Assembly (NCBI GenBank): GCA_015063655.1
Contig: SVTU01000094.1
Location: 1-5,263 of the forward strand
Direction: 5' to 3'
Length of the DNA: 5,263 nucleotides
DNA from: Oscillospiraceae bacterium
GTDB taxonomy: Bacteria > Bacillota > Clostridia > Oscillospirales > CAG-272
This document shows positions 1-5,263 of the stretch, piece by piece. The notes beneath the pieces are model-generated. The model worked only from the letters and a program-made list of their open reading frames with translations. It was not told the DNA's origin and searched no databases. A program made the translations under genes and the position numbers. The number at the start of each line of letters is the position of its first letter. Position 1 is the first letter of the stretch.

Positions 1-236
1 TAAGAAGCAGGCTTGGACTCACGATACAAAAAAGCGCAGATTGCAATGGCTGCAACCTTTGTGCTGACCGTTGCTCCTTTAGAGCGATAAACTCGGGCAA
101 AACAAACAGTAATTGTATTCGATGCCTAAAGTGTGTTGAAACATGTCCGCGCCAAGCCTTGAATATCAAATTAGGCTTGCCGTTAAAGCTATATTTACGC
201 AAGAGAAAAACAAATAAGTTTATCATTTATGTTTGA
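1..236 (+). CDS. 4Fe-4S ferredoxin-type protein, C-terminal part (5' end outside window)
   Basis: Reading from base 3 the frame is open from the window edge to a TGA at 234-236, giving 77 residues. No plausible start codon lies inside, so this is the tail of a longer protein. It contains two complete cluster motifs: CNGCNLCADRC (visible residues 14-24) and CIRCLKCVETCP (38-49). This is the CxxCxxCx3C pattern that binds two [4Fe-4S] clusters in bacterial ferredoxin domains. In the first motif the fourth Cys is followed by Ser rather than the usual Pro. A basic tail rich in Leu, Lys and Arg follows, ending in FIIYV. The role would be electron transfer in the cytoplasm. A two-cluster domain at a protein's end is seen in flavodoxin-ferredoxin fusions (EFR1 type) and in other iron-sulfur oxidoreductases, but the N-terminal part is not visible and cannot be named. 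The gene is more AT-rich than the genes from 693 onward and is separated from them by a long repeat-filled gap, so it is probably not part of their operon. Confidence 0.88.
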   Translation, partial: RSRLGLTIQKSADCNGCNLCADRCSFRAINSGKTNSNCIRCLKCVETCPRQALNIKLGLPLKLYLRKRKTNKFIIYV

Positions 237-248
237 AAGATATCTTTC
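235..248. other. 14-bp perfect palindrome at the end of the ferredoxin-type gene
   Basis: GAAAGATATCTTTC is its own reverse complement and overlaps the last two bases of the TGA stop. With no loop bases it would make a poor RNA hairpin, and no T-run follows. It is therefore not a convincing intrinsic terminator; a protein-binding site or chance is equally possible. The next 90 bases (249-338) contain no gene, RNA or clear promoter that I can recognise, only an AT-rich stretch and a run of six C at 319-324. Confidence 0.3.
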
Positions 249-338
249 CGAAAACGGCTAAAAAATCAGGGACAAATGTTACTTTCAACCTATGGTTTGA
301 GGACTTTTTGGCTTTACACCCCCCGTTTTTGGCATACT

Positions 339-590
339 AGATCCCGATGCTTTGCATCGCCCTACGGGTTCGACTACGGGCTACGCCCTTCGCTCAGGAT
401 GACACCTAAATGCAACCTCGCCCGTGTCATCCTGAGTGGAGCGAAGCGGAATCGAACTTTTTCGTCCGAGATCCCAAACGATGCTACGCACCGTTTGATC
501 CTCGCTATGCTCGGATTTCGACTACGCTCAGGATGACACGGACGAAAAAGCGCCGAGCAACGCGAAGGTGGGATCTCGGGCGAAAAGGAG
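339..590. repeat. mosaic of diverged palindromic repeat units (REP/MITE-like, non-coding)
   Basis: Three copies of a 13-base core occur: CTCAGGATGACAC at 393-405 and 527-539, and its reverse complement at 424-436. Two forward units can be aligned (about 339-405 and 470-539). Both begin AGATCCC, contain TTCGACTACG (369-378 and 517-526) and end with the core. The reverse unit starts at 422 and appears to finish with TGGGATCTCGG at 569-579, so the second forward unit sits inside it. Long inverted pairs are 422-436 with 527-541 (15 bp, perfect), 457-467 with 540-550 (11 bp, perfect) and 466-476 with 569-579 (11 bp, perfect). The last pair extends further through a G-T pair. Smaller hairpins lie at 345-359 and 475-497. 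Sequences of this kind (GTCATCCTGAGCGAAGCG-like) are known as dispersed intergenic repeats in many bacteria. Apparent reading frames through them, such as 276-536 and 410-733, are repeat-derived and not genes. A role in termination, transcript stability or replication-driven dispersal is inference. Confidence 0.8.
393..436. repeat. inverted repeat, 13-bp stem with 18-base loop
   Basis: CTCAGGATGACAC (393-405) pairs perfectly with GTGTCATCCTGAG (424-436) across an 18-base loop. It can be lengthened with a bulge, because CTTCGCT just upstream matches AGCGAAG just downstream. The right arm is also the left arm of the longer 422-436/527-541 pair, so the two structures exclude each other. No T-run follows, so it is not a standard intrinsic terminator. 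Confidence 0.7.
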
Positions 591-594
591 CTTT

Positions 595-696
595 ATGTAC
601 TACGTTTACATACACTTCGAGCAAACCGTCTCGCATGAAAGGACATTCCCGCATGGGAAGCAGAATAATGCATCAATTAAAGGAGACATATCATGA
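595..696 (+). CDS. possible 33-residue leader peptide overlapping the serine hydrolase start
   Basis: An ATG at 595 lies four bases after an AAAAGGAG sequence (583-590). The frame runs 33 codons, and its TGA (694-696) overlaps the ATG of the next gene (693-695) as ATGA, the arrangement used for translational coupling. The peptide begins MYYVYIHFEQTV, is rich in aromatic residues, His and Lys, has no recognisable domain and no signal peptide or membrane segment. It starts right at the edge of the repeat mosaic. Against it: the ribosome site is closer to the ATG than usual, its downstream part necessarily includes the hydrolase ribosome site, and short open frames arise by chance. It could be a regulatory leader, a remnant, or nothing. 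Confidence 0.25.
   Translation: MYYVYIHFEQTVSHERTFPHGKQNNASIKGDIS
679..685 (+). promoter_or_regulatory. ribosome binding site of the serine hydrolase
   Basis: AAAGGAG seven bases before the ATG at 693. It is a near-perfect anti-16S match at ideal spacing and fixes this start over the next in-frame Met. Confidence 0.85.
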
Positions 697-1760
697 AGCA
701 CTTGGAAGATTGCATTCAAGCCTTGATGGATAACAAAACAGTCGAGCATATCATCGTCAAGGTCGGACGTGGGGACGACGTACTGTATCAAGCCATGCAC
801 GCTGCAAGCAATCAGCAGCTAACCGAGCATACGCTCTTTGACATGGCGTCGGTAACCAAGATCGTCCTTACCACCTCTCTTTCCTTGATCGCCATCGACA
901 AAGGTATGCTCTCGCCCGACGATCCCGTAAGCCGATTCTTTTCTGTCCCCGCCGACAAGCAGGGGCTTACGGTCAGACATCTGCTGACTCACACCATGGG
1001 GATCGGGCATAAAAATCTAACGAAGAGCAACGGCTCGTATGAGGAGATCCAAGATTACATTTTGCGCATTCCCTCGGATATTCCCATCGGCTCGAACGTG
1101 CTCTACAGCTGTCCCGGCTTTATTATCCTTGGCCGTATTATGGAAAAGCTCTACAAAAAACGGCTGGACGAAGCCTTCTACGAGCATGTGGCAGGACCTC
1201 TCGGCCTACATTCCTCCGTCTTTTTGCCCGATCGAACAAGGGACATTGTCAATGCCAACCAAGCGGAGGCGGACAGAGGCACGGTAAACGATTACAACTG
1301 CCGCTATCTCGGTGGTATTTGCGGCAATGCAGGGCTATTCTCCAACCTTGCGGATATGACGCTTTACGCCAAAATGCTGTTGGCAAAGGGGGATCCGCTG
1401 ATCTCGCAGGCAACCTTTGCCTCGGCAACGCAAAATGAAACGAAGGGCATGGACTCATCCCGTGCGCTTGGCTTCCTCTACGTTGACGAGCGATACGAGC
1501 AGACGGGCGGTCTCTTCCCTGTGGGAAGCATCGGCCACTGCGGTCACACGGGCCAATCGGTATTTGTAAACACCGAAAGCGGGCTGTACGTCATCATTCT
1601 GTCAGATGCCACGGCAAGTGTACAAAAAAAGTATCAAAAAAGCCGTTACGATGAAGTCAAGCAGATGCGGCACGATATTCATGCCGCCATCAAGGCCGAT
1701 CTGAATTCATTCAATACGCAGAGAACACAAGGCACAACGGTTATCAGGGAAGGTTGCTGA
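693..1760 (+). CDS. serine hydrolase, beta-lactamase (class C/PBP-like) family
   Basis: A 355-residue protein of the beta-lactamase-related serine hydrolase family, whose members include esterases, D-amino-acid peptidases and muropeptide amidases. The nucleophile motif SxxK is S53-V-T-K56 within FDMASVTK. The second motif is Y138-S-C140, where many relatives have YxN. The third is H285-T-G287 in GHCGHTGQS. Also typical are RHLLTHTMG (about 95-103) and the block GTVNDYN with LGGICGNAGLFS (196-218). There is no signal peptide or membrane segment, so it should act in the cytoplasm on an imported or internal substrate. The last 45 or so residues are polar and probably lie outside the core fold. 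It is the first full gene of a same-strand cluster with an SGNH esterase 91 bases downstream. In Bacillus subtilis a member of this family (YbbE/AmiE) removes peptides from muropeptides in a cell-wall recycling operon. That is a possible role here but is unproven; a carbohydrate or small ester substrate fits as well. Confidence 0.92.
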   Translation: MKHLEDCIQALMDNKTVEHIIVKVGRGDDVLYQAMHAASNQQLTEHTLFDMASVTKIVLTTSLSLIAIDKGMLSPDDPVSRFFSVPADKQGLTVRHLLTHTMGIGHKNLTKSNGSYEEIQDYILRIPSDIPIGSNVLYSCPGFIILGRIMEKLYKKRLDEAFYEHVAGPLGLHSSVFLPDRTRDIVNANQAEADRGTVNDYNCRYLGGICGNAGLFSNLADMTLYAKMLLAKGDPLISQATFASATQNETKGMDSSRALGFLYVDERYEQTGGLFPVGSIGHCGHTGQSVFVNTESGLYVIILSDATASVQKKYQKSRYDEVKQMRHDIHAAIKADLNSFNTQRTQGTTVIREGC

Positions 1761-1835
1761 GAGGATGCGCACTTGAGGTGCCTCGGTTCATAAGAAAAAC
1801 CCGAACGTTCTTTTTCAGCCGTTCATGTTATTCAT

Positions 1836-1842
1836 AAAGGAG
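1836..1842 (+). promoter_or_regulatory. ribosome binding site deciding the SGNH esterase start
   Basis: AAAGGAG nine bases before ATG 1852. The earlier in-frame ATG at 1825 has no such site upstream and would place this purine block inside the coding region. Confidence 0.8.
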
Positions 1843-1851
1843 AGAACAAGC

Positions 1852-2613
1852 ATGCTTCATTTCTTTTTACTGATCGGTCAATCAAATATGGCGGGCAGAG
1901 GACTGCTTGCCGATGCCGAACGCCTTGATACGATGGGAGGCAGGCTCAAGGTCTTGCGCAACGGCAGATGGCAAACGATGTACCGCCCGATCAATCCCGA
2001 CAGGCCCTTTTCGGGCACCTGCCTCGCAGAAAGCTTTGCCAAGGCCTATGCGGAAGAGCATCCCGACGTTGACGTTGGCATCGTTCCTTGTGCCGATGGC
2101 GGAACAAGGCTTGAACAATGGAAGGAAGGCAGCGTCCTATTCGACAATGCCGTCAATTGCACAAGGCTTGCACTCAGAAGCGCTCATCTTGCGGGCATTC
2201 TTTGGCACCAAGGAGAAGGAGATTGCGGCGAGGAACACTACCCGCTGTATCTTGAGCGTATTTCGGCCATCATGAAGGCGTTGCGCCATGCGCTGAATGA
2301 CGATTCCGTACCAATCGTTGTGGGCGGCTTAGGAGATTTTTTGAAGGATAGAGCAGAGTCGCCACAGCTTGTCCATTACACACATATCAATGAAGCACTT
2401 TGGCAATTTGCGCAAGAAACGCCGAACACGGCCTTTGTGTCGGCCAAGGGCCTGACGTCCAATCCCGACAATCTGCATTTCAACCATTCGTCGCTGCAGG
2501 AATTTGGCTTGCGGTACTACACCGCCTTTCGATCGATCGAGAACAGCGAACGCCAATTTGACGATCAAAGCAAAATCGAAGATACAGAGCGCACAGCCAT
2601 GGAATGGCTGTAA
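1852..2613 (+). CDS. SGNH esterase, sialate O-acetylesterase / CE6-type
   Basis: A 253-residue protein of the SGNH hydrolase superfamily, closest in pattern to the sialate O-acetylesterase (SASA) and carbohydrate esterase 6 proteins that remove O-acetyl groups from sugars. Almost at the N-terminus is the nucleophile block FLLIGQSNMAGRG, with Ser11. The glycine block is PCADGGTRLEQW (79-90). GILWHQGEGD (115-124) carries the conserved HQGE. The C-terminal D206-N-L-H209-F supplies the Asp and His of the triad. The start at 1852 is supported by its ribosome site and because the catalytic block begins within ten residues of it, as in relatives that lack a leader. There is no signal peptide, so it should be cytoplasmic. 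About 25 polar residues trail after the catalytic His region. Neighbours are the serine hydrolase upstream and a transporter 73 bases downstream. The acetylated substrate cannot be read from the sequence: sialic acid, xylo-oligosaccharide and muropeptide esters are all possible. Family assignment is strong, substrate is inference. Confidence 0.93.
   Translation: MLHFFLLIGQSNMAGRGLLADAERLDTMGGRLKVLRNGRWQTMYRPINPDRPFSGTCLAESFAKAYAEEHPDVDVGIVPCADGGTRLEQWKEGSVLFDNAVNCTRLALRSAHLAGILWHQGEGDCGEEHYPLYLERISAIMKALRHALNDDSVPIVVGGLGDFLKDRAESPQLVHYTHINEALWQFAQETPNTAFVSAKGLTSNPDNLHFNHSSLQEFGLRYYTAFRSIENSERQFDDQSKIEDTERTAMEWL
2593..2611 (+). other. strong hairpin across the end of the esterase gene
   Basis: ACAGCCAT (2593-2600) pairs perfectly with ATGGCTGT (2604-2611) around a three-base loop, covering the last codons and the first base of the stop. 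A second small inverted pair, AAACC/GGTTT, follows at 2612-2623. No T-run follows, so a factor-independent terminator is unlikely. It might protect the upstream message end or lower read-through into the transporter gene. Confidence 0.35.
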
Positions 2614-2647
2614 ACCACGGTTTCTTGGAAAGCGACGCAGATGAAAA

Positions 2648-2667
2648 AAGAACGCCAACGGCGTTTT
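2648..2667 (+). terminator. weak terminator-like hairpin before the transporter gene
   Basis: AACGCC (2651-2656) and GGCGTT (2660-2665) form a six-base stem with a three-base loop, followed by only four T in total before GG. The T-run is too short for efficient intrinsic termination, so it would act at most as a partial attenuator within the operon. It ends about nine bases before the AGAGG ribosome site of the next gene, where it could also influence translation. Confidence 0.2.
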
Positions 2668-2675
2668 GGAAAAAC

Positions 2676-2680
2676 AGAGG
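2676..2680 (+). promoter_or_regulatory. ribosome binding site deciding the transporter start
   Basis: AGAGG six bases before ATG 2687. It lies inside the frame if the upstream TTG at 2666 is used, which argues for the ATG. Confidence 0.65.
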
Positions 2681-2686
2681 ATACCT

Positions 2687-3667
2687 ATGAACGCATTTCT
2701 TTTTGCCGCCGAGGCGGTCTTACCCATTATACTGACCGTTGCCATCGGCTATCTGCTGGGGCGCATCGGTCTTCTCGGCGAGCGTGTCAGCCGTGCGGTC
2801 AACAAGCTGGTGTTTCGCCTGCTGCTGCCCTGCATGCTGTTTCTCAACGTTTACAAGATTGAAAGCTTTTCATCGGTCAGGTGGCATTTCGTTTTGTATG
2901 CCGTGGGCGCCACGCTTCTGTTCTTTTTAGCCGCCTTCCCCCTCTCGGCTCTCGCCGCAAGAGAGCGCAACCGCCGAGGCGTGCTGATCCAGTCCGTCTT
3001 TCGCTCCAACTATGCCCTGATCGGTATTCCCTTGGCCACCGCCCTCTTCGGGGCAGAGGGTGCGGCAGTAGCAACGCTGCTCTCGGCCTTCTCCATTCCC
3101 CTGTATAACGTGCTGGCCACCGTGTGCCTGTGCTTTTTCGGCTCTGGAGAGAGACCAAGCGTCAAAAAGCTGCTCTTGGGCGTGATCAAAAATCCGCTCA
3201 TCATCAGCATTGCGCTGGGCTGTGTGTGCCTTGGCGTACGGTCTCTTTTGGTTGCGAACGGTATCGCCTTCCGTTTATCCAACCTCACACCCGTCTTTAC
3301 CGTTCTTTCGCAATTATCTGCCTCGGCAACCCCCATCGCCCTTTTGGCTCTCGGGGCGCAGTTCACCTTTTCTGCCTTGCCCGCTCTCAAGCGTGAGATC
3401 GTGTTTGGCGTGCTGGCACGCACGGTGGCCGTTCCCGCCATCGGGCTTGCCGCGGCCTATGCCCTCGGCATCTTTGACGGTGCACACTTTGCCGCCTTTG
3501 TGGCACTCTTTGCCACACCCGTTGCCGTCTCCAGTGTCCCCATGACGCAGGAGCTTGGCGGTGACACCGCTCTTGCGGGTCAGCTTGTGGTGTGGACAAC
3601 ACTGCTCTCGGCCTTCACGCTCTTTTTCTTCTGCTTTGTTCTCAAGCTCATCGGCGTTTTCGCATAA
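2687..3667 (+). CDS. AEC-family transporter (auxin efflux carrier-like permease)
   Basis: A 326-residue integral membrane protein with about ten hydrophobic segments (roughly 7-27, 43-56, 66-88, 108-121, 125-150, 166-188, 205-226, 237-262, 266-285, 296-322), matching the usual size and two-times-five-helix layout of AEC (Mem_trans) permeases. Family-typical stretches are NKLVFRLLLPCMLFLN (39-54), RSNYALIGIPLA (106-117) followed by FGAEG, KNPLIISI (168-175), ALGAQF (221-226), and FATPVAVSS with ELGGD (275-293). Bacterial members move small organic anions such as malate, lactate or related acids, but substrate and direction cannot be read from sequence. The start is the ATG at 2687; an alternative TTG at 2666 would add seven charged residues and swallow the ribosome site. 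It lies between two hydrolase genes and the barrel protein, and probably exports or imports a product or substrate of their pathway, such as a released acid. The link is inferred from gene order. Confidence 0.92.
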   Translation: MNAFLFAAEAVLPIILTVAIGYLLGRIGLLGERVSRAVNKLVFRLLLPCMLFLNVYKIESFSSVRWHFVLYAVGATLLFFLAAFPLSALAARERNRRGVLIQSVFRSNYALIGIPLATALFGAEGAAVATLLSAFSIPLYNVLATVCLCFFGSGERPSVKKLLLGVIKNPLIISIALGCVCLGVRSLLVANGIAFRLSNLTPVFTVLSQLSASATPIALLALGAQFTFSALPALKREIVFGVLARTVAVPAIGLAAAYALGIFDGAHFAAFVALFATPVAVSSVPMTQELGGDTALAGQLVVWTTLLSAFTLFFFCFVLKLIGVFA

Positions 3668-3688
3668 GCCTTCCATCATACCAGACGC

Positions 3689-3694
3689 AAGGAG
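3689..3694 (+). promoter_or_regulatory. ribosome binding site deciding the start of the 509-residue protein
   Basis: AAGGAG eight bases before ATG 3703. The frame is open further upstream to a GTG at 3592, but that start lies inside the transporter gene and has no comparable site. Confidence 0.85.
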
Positions 3695-3702
3695 ATCCTC
3701 AC

Positions 3703-5232
3703 ATGAGAATTGTCAACATCATGAATTTCGTCCGTCAGATCGACGAGCGCTTCATGGGTAGCACGGACGTACTGTATGAAACGACCAAGCGAGAGCTGGC
3801 GCTCATCAACGAATTCGGCCTCAAGGCCACCTTCCTTTTACAATACGATGCGCTGTGTGACGAGCGCTTTGTGTCTCTGTTTCGGGATAACGCCTCCGAG
3901 AGCATCGAGCTTGGCATATGGTATGAGATCGTAGAGCCGCTGACAACGGCCTGCGACATGCCCTACCGAAGCGAGCGGGGCTGGAAATGGGATTGGCACA
4001 TCGTACCGGGCTTCTCCATGGCGTATGAGCCGTCCGAGCGGGAGCGTCTGCTTGACGAGGCCATGCGAAAATTCAAGGAGCTATTCGGGCAGTATCCCCG
4101 CTCCTTTGCCTCGTGGGTGATCGACACGCACACCCTCAACTATCTGTGCGAGCATTACGATATCGACTACGTGGGCATTTGCCGCGATCAGACCAGCACC
4201 GACGCCTACACCCTTGTGGGCGGTTATTTCAACGGAGCCTACTACCCATCTAAATACAATATGTTCACCCCCGCCCAAACCGAGGAGAACCAACAAAGCG
4301 TACCCGTATTCCGCCTGCTCGGTCCCTGCCCCGTGCATAACTACGATAACACGAAATACATGTCGGACAGCATGGCAGAAGCGATGAAAAAGCAATGCTT
4401 TACCTTAGAGCCGTTTTGGAAAACCGGCAGCACCCCCGCCTATGTGGATTGGTTCTTCCACACCTATTTTGACAACGAGGACCTCGGCTTTTCCTATGCC
4501 CAGCTTGGGCAGGAAAACAGCTTTGGCCGATGGGATTTTCTCCCCGCCCTTCGCATGCAGCTGCAAAAGCTGTGCGGGCTGAAGCACGTGACGGTAGAGA
4601 CCACTGCCGAAACGGGCGCTCGCTTTAAGCGCACCTTTGATAGGACGCCGCCCACGGCCATCGTGGCGGACAACAGCTGGGACAAGGAGGCCGACGTGCA
4701 ATCCGTCTATTATGACAGCAAGTACTACACGGCCAATTTGTTCCGATACGGCCGCACCGTCCTTTTGCGCTCACTGTATCTGTTTAACGAGCTGGTCAAG
4801 GACCGCTATCTCTGCGAGCCCTGCACAAGCTTTGATGCCGTATATGAAAATCTGCCCCTTGTGGACACCCTCTCCCCAAGCTTTGACAGCAAGGAGAAAT
4901 GCGGTCTTGTGCTTTGCGACAGTGCCGACCGCTTCACCGTTCAAAAGGACGGGCAAGGACGTCTTTCGGCAGTCTGGGAGGGTGGCAGTATCACCTTTGA
5001 CGAGGCTTTCCTCACCGTATCCGCTCCCGTCCTTCGCTTCTATACGGGCGCATCCGCCTGCGTCATCACCCCCGAAGCCCACGCTCTTTCGTATCAATAC
5101 CGAGGCGTATCCTACACACTGCTCGCAGAGAACGCCGACGTTCAAGAAAAGGGCGATCACATTCTCATACTTCCCCATAACGGCACCTGCCGTCTGATCC
5201 CACAGTGTCACCCATACGGAGAATTGGCATGA
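3703..5232 (+). CDS. conserved-looking protein of unknown function, deacetylase-like barrel start
   Basis: A 509-residue protein that I cannot place in a named family. There is no signal peptide and no membrane segment, so it is expected in the cytoplasm. The N-terminus (MRIVNIMNFVRQIDER) and the strand-like GLKATFLLQYDAL (39-51) resemble the first strands of NodB-type polysaccharide deacetylases and of GH57/GH38-type barrels. The following IELGIWYEIV (68-77) sits where those families have an E-hG-H strand, but the usual metal-binding His is absent. Further striking stretches are GWKWDWHIVPGFSMAYEP (93-110), SFASWVIDTHTL (134-145), GICRDQTSTDAYT (158-170) and LLGPCPVHNYDN (205-216). They are rich in Trp, Tyr, His and Asp, which suits sugar binding. 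From about 395 on the sequence looks beta-rich and could be a separate sandwich domain. The gene follows the transporter by 35 bases and overlaps the next gene by four. A glycoside hydrolase or carbohydrate esterase is the best guess from fold and context, but only a guess. Confidence 0.85.
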   Translation: MRIVNIMNFVRQIDERFMGSTDVLYETTKRELALINEFGLKATFLLQYDALCDERFVSLFRDNASESIELGIWYEIVEPLTTACDMPYRSERGWKWDWHIVPGFSMAYEPSERERLLDEAMRKFKELFGQYPRSFASWVIDTHTLNYLCEHYDIDYVGICRDQTSTDAYTLVGGYFNGAYYPSKYNMFTPAQTEENQQSVPVFRLLGPCPVHNYDNTKYMSDSMAEAMKKQCFTLEPFWKTGSTPAYVDWFFHTYFDNEDLGFSYAQLGQENSFGRWDFLPALRMQLQKLCGLKHVTVETTAETGARFKRTFDRTPPTAIVADNSWDKEADVQSVYYDSKYYTANLFRYGRTVLLRSLYLFNELVKDRYLCEPCTSFDAVYENLPLVDTLSPSFDSKEKCGLVLCDSADRFTVQKDGQGRLSAVWEGGSITFDEAFLTVSAPVLRFYTGASACVITPEAHALSYQYRGVSYTLLAENADVQEKGDHILILPHNGTCRLIPQCHPYGELA

Positions 5233-5263
5233 AAGACCGTATCAAAACACTATCCATTGATCT
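5229..5263 (+). CDS. start of a further operon gene (cut by window end)
   Basis: An ATG at 5229 overlaps the TGA of the 509-residue protein gene (ATGA). A GGAG site at 5218-5221 lies seven bases upstream, a clear sign of a translationally coupled gene. Only MKDRIKTLSID and two bases of the next codon are visible, which is too little to name a product. The overlap shows that the operon continues to the right. Confidence 0.7.
   Translation, partial: MKDRIKTLSID

Noticed and set aside
153..179. Seven-base inverted repeat CAAGCCT/AGGCTTG
   Set aside because: It lies within the coding sequence of the ferredoxin-type gene, has a 13-base loop and no T-run, and is probably chance.
297..340. Possible promoter with TTTACA at 313-318 and CATACT or TACTAG downstream
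   Set aside because: Spacing is 14 bases for the better -10 candidate, and the match is poor at 16. Not convincing on sequence alone.
276..733. Two overlapping forward reading frames (276-536 and 410-733) in the upstream gap
   Set aside because: They run through the palindromic repeat units and give the low-complexity type of peptide these repeats always yield. They lack ribosome sites, and the second one runs into the real hydrolase gene in another frame.
1761..1785. Small stem GCAC/GTGC after the serine hydrolase stop as terminator
   Set aside because: The stem is only four pairs with a bulge needed to extend it, and no T-run follows.
1825..1851. Upstream ATG at 1825 as start of the SGNH esterase
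   Set aside because: No ribosome site precedes it, whereas AAAGGAG at 1836-1842 fits ATG 1852, where the catalytic block follows at once.
2666..2686. TTG at 2666 as start of the AEC transporter
   Set aside because: It adds seven polar residues before the first membrane helix and includes the AGAGG site that serves ATG 2687.
3010..3441. Long reverse-strand frames opposite the transporter and opposite 4771-5211
   Set aside because: They are antisense shadows of well-supported genes, with no motifs and no ribosome sites.
3592..3702. GTG at 3592 as start of the 509-residue protein
   Set aside because: It would overlap the transporter gene by over 70 bases and lacks a ribosome site. ATG 3703 has AAGGAG at good spacing.

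Overview
The window looks like a chromosomal segment of a member of the Bacillota, probably an anaerobic clostridium-type bacterium. The evidence is the strong AAAGGAG/AAGGAG ribosome binding sites, the tightly packed same-strand genes, moderate GC in the coding regions, and a ferredoxin-type tail typical of anaerobes. This placement is an inference from style and gene content. No marker gene fixes the species.

Left part (1-692). The first 236 bases hold the end of a gene whose start lies outside the window. It is a double [4Fe-4S] ferredoxin-type C-terminus with no start codon here, so it is easy to miss. A stretch of about 450 bases without a conventional gene follows. Its core (about 339-590) is a mosaic of diverged palindromic repeat units built around the sequence CTCAGGATGACAC and its complement, with several mutually exclusive hairpins. 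A possible 33-codon leader ORF (595-696) overlaps the start of the next gene by four bases.

Right part (693-5263). Five genes run in the same direction, apparently as one transcription unit: a cytoplasmic serine hydrolase of the beta-lactamase/PBP fold (693-1760), an SGNH esterase of the sialate O-acetylesterase/CE6 type (1852-2613), an AEC-family membrane transporter (2687-3667), a 509-residue protein I cannot assign to a named family, with a deacetylase-like barrel start (3703-5232), and the first 11 codons of a further gene (from 5229, ATGA overlap). Gaps shrink from 91 to 73 to 35 to -4 bases.

Together the cluster looks like a small catabolic module: two intracellular hydrolases that could remove ester and amide or ester groups, a transporter for a small anionic product or substrate, and a possible carbohydrate-active barrel protein. 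An acetylated glycan or muropeptide fragment is a reasonable guess for the substrate, but nothing in the window proves it. The two items most worth following up are the unassigned 509-residue protein in its hydrolase/transporter context and the nested repeat mosaic upstream.
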